Below, piece by piece: positions 1 through 6,197 of a stretch of DNA of 6,363 nt (positions are counted from its first letter, which is position 1; each line of letters opens with the position of its first letter). Source of the stretch: Desulfobacula sp. (lineage in GTDB: Bacteria > Desulfobacterota > Desulfobacteria > Desulfobacterales > Desulfobacteraceae); the NCBI GenBank assembly GCA_027858355.1, contig JAQICW010000681.1, forward strand, positions 1-6,363, written 5' to 3'. The notes under the pieces were generated by a model, which was not told the DNA's origin, did not search any database, and was given only the letters and a program-made list of their open reading frames with translations. The translations under genes and the position numbers were made by a program.

Positions 1-258
1 AAATAAAGCACTATGAATAAAAAAACAATACCTGATCACATATAAACTGTCCTTAAATATTATACCAGGAAGCTAAGTCAAGGATCATAATACAGATCCA
101 CAGAACTGGCACAAGGGGAAGGATATTTGCCTTCTTGATAAAAAATATGCTCGATATCCTTCAAATCCCGCATGATTCCGAACCAATATTTGACCATATA
201 GTACCAAATAAGTGGTATTTTGATTTTGCATCATTTTTTTGATTAAGAACTGTAACTC
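1..258. other. Intergenic stretch downstream of the GH13 gene, no convincing gene
   Basis: This AT-rich stretch lies beyond the stop codon of the GH13 gene. The only open frame worth recording is a 39-codon one on the minus strand (197 down to 78, ATG start, TGA stop). Its translation begins MVKYWFGIMRDLK and ends DLYYDP. It looks protein-like but has no Shine-Dalgarno sequence and matches no family I know, so I do not call it a gene. A perfect 9-base inverted repeat lies at 118-126 and 154-162. I see no GC-rich hairpin followed by a T-run that would end the leftward operon. Confidence 0.5.
118..162. repeat. Perfect 9-base inverted repeat, 27-base spacer
   Basis: GAAGGATAT at 118-126 is the reverse complement of ATATCCTTC at 154-162. 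The loop is 27 bases long and AT-rich, and no T-run follows on either strand, so it does not look like an intrinsic terminator. Its position about 100 bases after the GH13 stop could suit an mRNA 3'-end structure, but chance is also possible in AT-rich DNA. Confidence 0.3.
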
Positions 259-1659
259 TTATCCTAGGAGATGTGCTTCACCAGGTTCAAGTACAATCTG
301 TAGATGCCCTTTGCTCTGTTTGTATTTCGGACTTGACTTCAGTAAATCAGAAAATTCGGTGTCTCTTTTTACAGGTATACTCGCAGAAACCACTTCTGTA
401 GAGTAATTTATAATTGCCACTACAGCCGTCTGGTCTGAATATGTCCAACTAAAGACAATTGGATTATCCTGAATGATCTGCCATGATCCTTCGTGCAGTG
501 CCTTATTTTTCAGGACAGAAAGTAGTTTTTTGTAAAAAGAACGCAACTCATGATCTGTATCCTCTTTTGGGCTGCGACCAAGATGCACTGAAATATGCTT
601 TGTGTAACCTTCAAGCTGTCCTTGATGGAAAAAACGAAGACCTGGGGTGCAATAGGTTATCACTGCTGCGGCCTTGTAGAGTTCAGGAGGAAAGGCCTCC
701 GCAGCTCTAAGCTCGTCGTGGTTTTCAAGAAAACGGGCCAACTTGTTCTGGAAGTCAAGCCCGGCTGTCAAGTGTTCGTAAATGGGACGTGAATTGTGCT
801 GCAACAACCTGTCGTAGAGCCGTTTGTCATACGTATAGTCAAATCCTTGCTGCTGTAGCGCCCATTCCCGATCCCAATACACTTCGGCCATAAAACAGAA
901 CTCAGGATGTTTCTTTTTAACGGCATCAATTGCATCTGGCCAGAATGGTTCAGGCCGTTGTCCCCAGGTTTTCTCGAATATATCCTCTTCAATCAACATA
1001 GCCATATCACATCGGACACCATCGCAGAGAGATGCAATATTCAGTAGCTCATTGCTCATGGCTATCTGCACGTCGGGATTGCCATAATTAAGTTGAAGCG
1101 TATCAGGCCATCCGTCAAAATAAGGGTCCCGACCATATGCAAAGATGTGATTATTCATTCGAATGTAATTTTGCGGTTTAGCAACCAGATTTTCTTCACT
1201 ACCTTGAATATAAAACGCAGGAGCATCTGCCGTCCAATGGTGATCGGGTGCTGTGTGATTCGGCACAAAATCCAGTATGAGTCGTAAGCCACATTTATGC
1301 ATTCTCGTTCTCAATTTTGCAAGTGCGGTGTTTCCTCCGAAATCCGAGTGAACAACATAATTGCTGATTGAGAAACAAGATCCGGTAATATCGTTATCCT
1401 GCAGATCTGGTAGCAACTCCTTAAATGATTTACGTTTCTGTGCAAGATTTCGGGAAACTATTTGGCCCGCAGCACCTGTCTGCCAGACTCCGAGCAACCA
1501 GATCCAGTCAAAGCCCTGCTCGGCCCATTGATCCAGCTGGTTGTCGGGAATGTTTTCGAGTGTTGCATGGTGCCCTGATTGATCGGATAAGTTTTTCAAA
1601 AAGATGCGTGTATTCACCTGATACAGTAGGGGTGTTTGCGAATTGTCATTGTGTATCAT
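259..1659 (-). CDS. GH13 alpha-amylase-family glycoside hydrolase
   Basis: This is an enzyme of the alpha-amylase (GH13) clan, expected to hydrolyse or transfer alpha-glucosidic bonds by a retaining mechanism in the cytoplasm; no signal peptide is seen. All four core GH13 regions are intact. Numbering from the TTG alternative start, they are DFVPNH (137-142), GVRCD with nucleophile Asp225, MAEVYWD with acid/base Glu266, and FLENHDE with transition-state stabiliser Asp322. Domain B is short, and a beta-rich C-terminal domain starts near residue 400. At 466 residues it is shorter than trehalose synthases or amylosucrases. Its opening (LLYQVNTRIFL, then WIWLLGVWQTG) matches a widespread bacterial group whose substrate is, to my knowledge, not established. 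It overlaps the GH63 gene upstream, which suggests translational coupling. The start is uncertain: ATG at 1659 has GAGG directly against it, while TTG at 1680 (473 residues) has a better spaced GAGGGGG. Family certain, substrate unknown. Confidence 0.93.
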   Translation of the reverse strand: MIHNDNSQTPLLYQVNTRIFLKNLSDQSGHHATLENIPDNQLDQWAEQGFDWIWLLGVWQTGAAGQIVSRNLAQKRKSFKELLPDLQDNDITGSCFSISNYVVHSDFGGNTALAKLRTRMHKCGLRLILDFVPNHTAPDHHWTADAPAFYIQGSEENLVAKPQNYIRMNNHIFAYGRDPYFDGWPDTLQLNYGNPDVQIAMSNELLNIASLCDGVRCDMAMLIEEDIFEKTWGQRPEPFWPDAIDAVKKKHPEFCFMAEVYWDREWALQQQGFDYTYDKRLYDRLLQHNSRPIYEHLTAGLDFQNKLARFLENHDELRAAEAFPPELYKAAAVITYCTPGLRFFHQGQLEGYTKHISVHLGRSPKEDTDHELRSFYKKLLSVLKNKALHEGSWQIIQDNPIVFSWTYSDQTAVVAIINYSTEVVSASIPVKRDTEFSDLLKSSPKYKQSKGHLQIVLEPGEAHLLG

Positions 1660-4318
1660 CCTCAGGTGCTTTATGAACAACAGCTACCCCCTCATCCTCT
1701 ATTTGATTATCAGTCAAATCGCCAAGCAATCTTAGAATAGGAGCAACGATGCCAGTCCATCCAGTCTGATGACTTGCTCCAAGACCGGTTCCCTTGTCTC
1801 CATCAAAATATTCATAAAAGAGTATATAGTCACGCCAATGCGGATTATTTTGAAATGTCTCACTCGCCCCATATACGGGGCGTAATCCTGCCTCGTTACG
1901 CAGAAAAATAGATGTCATTTTTCGTGCGAGTTCATGACTGATCTCAAAAAAAGTTTTCTCATTACCGGAGCCGGTAGGGCATTCAATCTTAAAATTGTCA
2001 CCGTAATAAGCATGCAAATTGAGCAGAGTCTGACAAATAAGCAGATTAATTGGCATCCATATAGGGCCACGCCAATTAGAGTTACCGCCAAACATACTTG
2101 AATCGGACTCACCTGGCAGGTAGCCAACGCCGTAAGATTGTCCGTCCCAATCAAAATGATATGGATTTTCAGCGTGATATCTTGACAGAGAACGGATGCC
2201 ATGCGGTCCCCAAAATTCATTTTCATCCAGCATGTGTGAGAGAACACTGCGTAGTTTATCTTCGTCTAAAATGGCAAGTAAACGGCGGCCTTGAAGACCG
2301 GGGGCTTCAGGGCAGGCAATATTCTGCGTCAATTGTAAGTTGTTGCTAACAAGGGTATCGTATCGCTCCTTGAAGTGCGGCAGTGACTCAAGTAAATCAT
2401 TTTCAATGACGGTCGAGGCACACATCGGTAATAAACCGACCAATGACCTGATTTTAAGCCGTGTACCAGTCCCATCCGGGTAGCGCAGAACATCATAGAA
2501 AAAGCCATCAGTTTCATCCCACATCTCATCCACTAAATCAAGAGGTTTATCCATCACAGATGCAATCTCAATAAAATAATTAAGATACTTTAGAGCTGTG
2601 CTGTCATAGCTCACATCATATTGAGCTATCTCCAAGGTAATCGTAAGCATAAACTGAGAAAAGAGTGCCATCCATGCAGTTCCATCAGATTGCTCCAGCT
2701 TCCCACCAGTCGGTAGATCTGAACTTCTATCAAATACCCCGATATTATCTAAGCCAAGAAACCCTCCTTCAAAGGCATTTTTGCCTTCAGGGTTCTTATG
2801 TTCAAGCCACCATTTGAAATTCAACTCCAACTTCTCGAAGGCATGTTTTAAAAACTCAATATCACCTTTTTCCTGTTGATCCTTATCGGCGAGGTATACA
2901 GAATAGACGGCATAGGGATGTACGGGGGGGTTCACATCTGAAAGATTCCATTCATATGCAGGAAGTTGACCATTCGGGTGCATGTAGCGGTCACTCAAAA
3001 ACATTAATAGTTGCTGCTTTGCAAAATCAATATCAATCTGAGCAAAAGCGATTGTCTGAAAAGCCAGATCCCACGTGGCATACCACGGATACTCCCACTT
3101 ATCCGGCATTGAGATTATATCTGAGTTTTTCATGTGTGCCCAATCTTTGTTGCGCACGCTCTGATTGTTATGCTCTGTCAGCCAGCGTTCAACATCATAT
3201 TCATAGTACTGCTTAGACCACAGCATGCCCGCATAAGCTTGGCGCATCACACGAGATTCATCTTCAGTCATTCCATCAGTGGTCAGTTCAGCATAAAATG
3301 CATCTGCTTCGGCACGGCGTTCAGCTACAATATGTTCATAGCTATCGCTAAATGCAGCATCCTGCGTATCAAACTTTTGCTGTGTCAAACGCAGCCGCAC
3401 CGTCTTTGATTCGCCAGCTTGAATAAGCAATGAGTAATCAGCTGCGATTTTTGTACCCACAGACTCCGGGTTCACTGCATCTTTAAGACCGTCAACCACA
3501 TAGCGATGAATAGCATCTTTGGTGTACGCGGTCGTATTCGGAGAATCAAAAAGCTGTTTATTATTCGTCTCATTCTCTGTAAATAGCAACTGACGCTCAC
3601 CCTCGCAATAGAAATAGTATTCGCCTAACTCACTGTGTTTTGCCACGACACTTTCTGTTCCCGAAAGTTGTGGCCGTTCATCTGGATTACCATTCCAGAC
3701 ATTTCTAAACCAAAGTGTCGGCAATATGTGGAGTGGAGCAGCCTCAGGACCACGGTTGCATGCAGTGATAGAGATCAAGATGTCCTCAACATCACCTTTT
3801 GCATATTCAACAAAAATATCAAAATAGCGATCTTCATTGAAGATCCCTGTATCCAATAATTCATATTCCGGTTCAGTCTTTGCACGCTGGCTGTTGACTG
3901 TAACCAGATCCTCATATGGGAACTCAGCCTGTGGATATTTATAAAGGTACTTCATATACGAATGGGTCGGAGTATTATCAATATAGAAATAGTATTCCTT
4001 CACATCTTCTCCGTGATTTCCTTCACTATTAGTCAGACCGAAAAGTCGTTCTTTGAGGATATGATCCTTACCATTCCATAGCGCCAGTGCAAAACAAAGT
4101 TGCTGTTTACTATCAGAAATTCCAGCCAGCCCATCTTCTCCACGCAAATAAGTCCGCGAACGAGCCTGTTCGTGTGTAAAATAATTCCAGGCATTGCCAT
4201 CAGCACTGTAGTCTTCGCGAACCGTTCCCCATTGACGTTCGCTTAAATACGGCCCCCATTTTTTCCAATCGGCCTTATTCTCGCGGATTTCTTGTAGTCG
4301 TTCTCGTTCTAGGCTCAT
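1646..4318 (-). CDS. GH63 / MGH1-like family glucosidase
   Basis: This is a large (890-residue) soluble inverting glycosidase of the (alpha/alpha)6-barrel type, in the group related to GH63 processing glucosidase, YgjK and mannosylglycerate hydrolase. The N-terminal part (about 1-340) holds a conserved block around LFGLTNSEGNHGEDVKEYY (92-110) and a beta-sandwich region. The catalytic barrel occupies roughly 350-870. By family analogy, the Asp of ATWDLAF (Asp417) is the likely general acid and Glu836 in FYEYFDG the likely general base. Other signatures are EQSDGTAWM (542-550), NSNWRGPIWMP (746-756) and GLGASHQTGW (845-854). No signal peptide is seen, so it should act on internal alpha-glucosides such as oligosaccharides or glucosylglycerate-like solutes; the true substrate of this long subgroup is not known to me. 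The ATG at 4318 has TGAGGA nine bases upstream. It lies 35 bases after the kinase gene and overlaps the GH13 gene. Confidence 0.93.
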   Translation of the reverse strand: MSLERERLQEIRENKADWKKWGPYLSERQWGTVREDYSADGNAWNYFTHEQARSRTYLRGEDGLAGISDSKQQLCFALALWNGKDHILKERLFGLTNSEGNHGEDVKEYYFYIDNTPTHSYMKYLYKYPQAEFPYEDLVTVNSQRAKTEPEYELLDTGIFNEDRYFDIFVEYAKGDVEDILISITACNRGPEAAPLHILPTLWFRNVWNGNPDERPQLSGTESVVAKHSELGEYYFYCEGERQLLFTENETNNKQLFDSPNTTAYTKDAIHRYVVDGLKDAVNPESVGTKIAADYSLLIQAGESKTVRLRLTQQKFDTQDAAFSDSYEHIVAERRAEADAFYAELTTDGMTEDESRVMRQAYAGMLWSKQYYEYDVERWLTEHNNQSVRNKDWAHMKNSDIISMPDKWEYPWYATWDLAFQTIAFAQIDIDFAKQQLLMFLSDRYMHPNGQLPAYEWNLSDVNPPVHPYAVYSVYLADKDQQEKGDIEFLKHAFEKLELNFKWWLEHKNPEGKNAFEGGFLGLDNIGVFDRSSDLPTGGKLEQSDGTAWMALFSQFMLTITLEIAQYDVSYDSTALKYLNYFIEIASVMDKPLDLVDEMWDETDGFFYDVLRYPDGTGTRLKIRSLVGLLPMCASTVIENDLLESLPHFKERYDTLVSNNLQLTQNIACPEAPGLQGRRLLAILDEDKLRSVLSHMLDENEFWGPHGIRSLSRYHAENPYHFDWDGQSYGVGYLPGESDSSMFGGNSNWRGPIWMPINLLICQTLLNLHAYYGDNFKIECPTGSGNEKTFFEISHELARKMTSIFLRNEAGLRPVYGASETFQNNPHWRDYILFYEYFDGDKGTGLGASHQTGWTGIVAPILRLLGDLTDNQIEDEGVAVVHKAPEDDTQ
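1687..1693 (-). promoter_or_regulatory. Candidate ribosome binding site for a TTG start of the GH13 gene
   Basis: Read on the minus strand, GAGGGGG ends six bases before an in-frame TTG at 1680. It lies inside the last codons of the GH63 gene. If used, it adds seven residues (first codons TTG TTC ATA) to the GH13 protein compared with the ATG at 1659. The purine run could be a coincidence of the Glu-Gly-Val codons of the upstream gene. Confidence 0.35.
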
Positions 4319-4327
4319 TTGATCGTG

Positions 4328-4333
4328 TCCTCA
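4328..4333 (-). promoter_or_regulatory. Ribosome binding site of the GH63 gene
   Basis: TGAGGA on the minus strand lies nine bases before the ATG at 4318. It supports that start and separate translation initiation on a shared kinase-GH63 transcript. The 35-base gap to the kinase stop shows no good promoter. Confidence 0.65.
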
Positions 4334-4353
4334 TTATTTCGAAAATTTTCATT

Positions 4354-5211
4354 TCATTGAAAAAATAATGCCGCTGCTCCTTTTTCACTTGAATGACTCA
4401 TCTTTGTAACTTTCACAGTAAGTCTATCCAACGATCTTTTAAACATTCTCATCTTAGCTTTTTCAAACATAGTTTTTGAAAACAAATCATAACTTTGAGA
4501 AATTTTACCACCAAAAATAATAATGTCAGGGTCATACGCTGCAACAATTATCGCAACCGCATCCCCTAAATATCTACCAAATTCTTCATATGCTTTAAGC
4601 GCTTTTGCATGACCGGCATTTGCAAACTCCATTACTTCTTTTGGGCCCTGCTTATAATTTCGTAAGAAAAATTTCCCGCTAGTATAATCCTCAAGGATTG
4701 AACCTCTGTAAGGAATTCTCGATAATTCCCCTAGAACTCCGTTTTTTCCAGTCAAAATCTTATTTTCAATAACAACTCCTACACCGAGTCCTGTACCAAG
4801 AGTTACACCACAAACAATACTTTTACCTTTTCCTTGACCATATTTAGCTTGTGCATAAGTAAAACATTTAGCATCATTTTCAACTGCACATTTGACTTCA
4901 TACTTTTTTTCAATCTCTTTTTTTATATCAAATCCGTTCAAATTAGGAATATTATTAATTTCTCGTGCAAGGCCACCCTCAATAGGTGCAGGAAAACCAA
5001 ACCCAATCCCTTTGACATTTTTGGTAAAAAGCGAATCAACTACTTGATAAATTCTATCAACTATAACTTTTCTCGAAGAATCAGCTTTAGTGGGAATACT
5101 TAAGCTTTTGATTGCTTTCCCATTTTTCACAAGTGAGCCTTTAATATTTGTCCCACCTACATCTATCCCAAGTATTGCATCACTTAACTTTAATTTCCTT
5201 TTGACAACCAT
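4354..5211 (-). CDS. ROK-family sugar kinase-like protein lacking the zinc module
   Basis: This protein has the ASKHA fold of ROK (repressor, ORF, kinase) proteins and probably phosphorylates a sugar with ATP in the cytoplasm. Visible motifs are the phosphate loop DVGGTNIKG (17-25), the catalytic Asp113 in ENDAK, the LGTGLGVGVV signature (138-147), and the second nucleotide-binding segment PDIIIFGGKIS (228-238). There is no N-terminal helix-turn-helix, so it is a kinase-type rather than repressor-type ROK. The usual sugar-binding E-x-G-H is GELSR here: Glu162 is kept but Arg165 replaces the histidine. The C-x-C-G-x-x-G-C zinc motif before LEDYTSG is absent, so the zinc site is gone. At 285 residues it is slightly short for the family. 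Sampled stretches of the gene run at 27-40% GC against about 45-57% in the hydrolase genes, suggesting a separate origin. It leads the GH63-GH13 group, hinting at phosphorylation of released glucose. The ATG at 5211 is the only start codon before the phosphate loop. Confidence 0.88.
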   Translation of the reverse strand: MVVKRKLKLSDAILGIDVGGTNIKGSLVKNGKAIKSLSIPTKADSSRKVIVDRIYQVVDSLFTKNVKGIGFGFPAPIEGGLAREINNIPNLNGFDIKKEIEKKYEVKCAVENDAKCFTYAQAKYGQGKGKSIVCGVTLGTGLGVGVVIENKILTGKNGVLGELSRIPYRGSILEDYTSGKFFLRNYKQGPKEVMEFANAGHAKALKAYEEFGRYLGDAVAIIVAAYDPDIIIFGGKISQSYDLFSKTMFEKAKMRMFKRSLDRLTVKVTKMSHSSEKGAAALFFQ

Positions 5212-5216
5212 TTGTT

Positions 5217-5246
5217 TTTATAGGATAAGTAAATGTTTTTTGTCAA
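5217..5246 (-). promoter_or_regulatory. Sigma-70-type promoter of the kinase-GH63-GH13 group
   Basis: On the minus strand, a perfect -35 box TTGACA (5246-5241) is followed by an 18-base spacer and a -10 box TATAAA (5222-5217). The expected transcription start falls at about 5210-5211, on the kinase ATG itself. No Shine-Dalgarno sequence precedes that ATG, so the first gene may be translated from a leaderless mRNA. This is inferred from sequence match and spacing; the region is AT-rich, which raises the chance of a fortuitous -10 box. Confidence 0.55.
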
Positions 5247-5272
5247 TATATAAATCAGATTTTGACAGATTT
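5241..5272. promoter_or_regulatory. Repeats over the -35 region, possible operator
   Basis: TGTCAA (5241-5246) and TTGACA (5262-5267) form an inverted repeat with a 15-base spacer, centred about 21 bases apart, or roughly two helical turns. The kinase -35 box is its left arm. Overlapping this, CAGATTT occurs at 5256-5262 and again at 5266-5272, a ten-base period that puts both copies on the same DNA face. Such layouts are common at regulator binding sites. No regulator gene is seen in the window, so the role is inferred. Confidence 0.3.
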
Positions 5273-5321
5273 AAAAGGATTGCATTTCTGCTGTGCCCTG
5301 CCTAATAAAATTAATTAAGGG

Positions 5322-5861
5322 TTATATCATCATGTTTAAATATTCTTTTACAGCCCCTAAGGTCAGGGTAAACATTTTGGTGCCGATTAAAGTAACAAAG
5401 GCATCATTGCCATTATCACAGGCCAGGGCAAAAACCGGTCCTATGATATTGGCAGGATTTTGGGTCTCATCGGGATTTTGGGTCTCATCGGGATTTTTTT
5501 GCATGATTGTAAGGTAGGTATCCAGGCGTTCCTTTAAGATGTCAAAATAATCAATACTTTGACCTGTGGCGGTCTTAGTAAGTGTTGAAATGTTATTTGA
5601 TGTTTCCCTGATATACTCCCAGAATATTTGGGTTAATGGTTCTTTGTTTTTATCTGAGGCCGGCATGAAAAAGGATATACCCCAGCCAACACTCAGGATT
5701 TTTAAAATCTGAAGTTCATATTCAATTGTGGTCAGATTTAAATTGCTGTTCTCTGGTATAGTTGTCAAAAGTTCTTTTATGTCTGTTCTGTCAATGGCAA
5801 AGGTTGCCAGGTCCTGGGCGAGTTGTTGTATGGCAAGAGGCTCTTTTTTTTCTTGTCCCAT
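5322..5861 (-). CDS. Hypothetical protein with NPDETQ tandem repeat
   Basis: I do not recognise this 179-residue protein. It appears soluble and mostly helical, with no signal peptide and no clear membrane segment; the most hydrophobic part is around ILKILSVGWGISFFM (52-66). A helical N-terminal two-thirds (to about 121) is joined by a polar linker, in which NPDETQ occurs twice in tandem (123-128 and 129-134) and a third copy begins, to a C-terminal part containing GPVFALACDNGNDAF (141-155). No catalytic motif is evident. The ATG at 5861 has only a weak purine stretch (GAAAG) upstream. It points away from the MoaD-type gene and ends 110 bases before the kinase start, with its own reading direction the same as the kinase group. 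The even coding character and length make it a likely real gene; function unknown. Confidence 0.72.
   Translation of the reverse strand: MGQEKKEPLAIQQLAQDLATFAIDRTDIKELLTTIPENSNLNLTTIEYELQILKILSVGWGISFFMPASDKNKEPLTQIFWEYIRETSNNISTLTKTATGQSIDYFDILKERLDTYLTIMQKNPDETQNPDETQNPANIIGPVFALACDNGNDAFVTLIGTKMFTLTLGAVKEYLNMMI
5455..5497. repeat. 18-base in-frame tandem repeat, 2.4 copies
   Basis: The unit GGATTTTGGGTCTCATCG is repeated exactly at 5455-5472 and 5473-5490, and its first seven bases recur at 5491-5497. On the coding (minus) strand it encodes NPDETQ twice. Because the unit is a multiple of three, copy gain or loss would keep the reading frame and only change linker length. Confidence 0.95.
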
Positions 5862-5925
5862 GATTCTTTCATTTTCATTAAATTTATGTACAAAATGATT
5901 AACTTATGTAATATAAAGTATCATC

Positions 5926-5954
5926 TTAATAACAGCAGAACTAAAAAGTGTAAA
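5926..5954 (-). promoter_or_regulatory. Possible promoter of the hypothetical gene
   Basis: On the minus strand, TTTACA (5954-5949) and TATTAA (5931-5926) are separated by 17 bases, giving a 5' leader of about 58 bases before the ATG at 5861. The -35 box matches five of six consensus bases and the -10 box four of six. The 102-base divergent gap is very AT-rich, so the call is weak. I could not place a good promoter for the rightward MoaD-type gene; a TATAAA at 5912-5917 lacks a matching -35 box. Confidence 0.25.
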
Positions 5955-5963
5955 CTTAAAAAA

Positions 5964-6194
5964 ATGATAAAAATAGACTTAAAGCTGTTTGTAACTTTAT
6001 CCAAATATCAACCAGAAGATGGCGAATGCCTTGAAATAACTGAAGGAACTACTGTGGAGAAACTTATTTTAGATGTTGGTATTCCCAAAGAACTGGTAAA
6101 ATTAATTTTTATTAATGGGAAGAAACAAAACAGGTCGTATCAATTAAAAAACAATGACAGGGTAGGGCTTTTTCCCCCGGTTGGAGGTGGATAG
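5964..6194 (+). CDS. MoaD/ThiS-family sulfur carrier protein
   Basis: This small (76-residue) ubiquitin-like beta-grasp protein should carry sulfur as a C-terminal thiocarboxylate after adenylation by an E1-like enzyme. The pattern is typical: an opening strand (IDLKLFVTLSKY), the EGTTVEKLI helix start (27-35), an INGKK turn (50-54), the NDRVGLFPPV strand, and a terminal Gly-Gly. The tail reads FPPVGGG where MoaD usually has FPPVAGG, so the essential diglycine is kept. The ATG at 5964 fits the family length; the open frame runs further upstream, but those residues are not family-like. No good Shine-Dalgarno sequence precedes it. The next gene, three bases after its stop, encodes the expected activating enzyme. 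Whether the sulfur goes to molybdopterin or tungstopterin, thiamine or another product cannot be told from this window. An aldehyde oxidoreductase cluster is one known setting for such pairs. Confidence 0.88.
   Translation: MIKIDLKLFVTLSKYQPEDGECLEITEGTTVEKLILDVGIPKELVKLIFINGKKQNRSYQLKNNDRVGLFPPVGGG
6183..6190 (+). promoter_or_regulatory. Ribosome binding site of the E1-like gene inside the carrier gene's glycine tail
   Basis: GGAGGTGG lies seven bases before the ATG at 6198 and is an almost ideal Shine-Dalgarno sequence. The same bases are codons of the C-terminal Gly-Gly-Gly of the upstream sulfur carrier, whose TAG stop follows at once. This layout supports translational coupling of the two genes and fixes the start of the second. 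Confidence 0.85.
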
Positions 6195-6197
6195 ACC

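Noticed and set aside
768..992. Minus-strand open frame inside the GH13 gene
   Set aside because: It is a shifted-frame reading of the GH13 gene over its catalytic core, and the main frame carries all conserved motifs.
2956..3409. Two overlapping plus-strand open frames opposite the GH63 gene
   Set aside because: They lie wholly within the well-supported GH63 coding region and translate to cysteine- and histidine-rich sequence without family features or ribosome sites, so they are antisense shadows.
4341..4350. Perfect palindrome GAAAATTTTC between the kinase and GH63 genes
   Set aside because: It is short, AT-only in its core and has no T-run, so it is not a terminator, and chance is likely in this composition.
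5262..5267. Plus-strand TTGACA as a -35 box of a rightward promoter
   Set aside because: No -10-like hexamer lies 15-19 bases downstream and no plus-strand gene follows; it is better viewed as an arm of the inverted repeat.
5275..5325. Possible terminator between the hypothetical gene and the kinase
   Set aside because: The imperfect CCTAAT...TTAAGG pairing is weak and lacks a T-run in the minus-strand direction, so I cannot support it.
5823..5963. N-terminal extension of the MoaD-type protein
   Set aside because: The open frame continues upstream and overlaps the divergent hypothetical gene, but the extra residues are low-complexity and unlike any MoaD/ThiS protein; the ATG at 5964 gives the normal family length.
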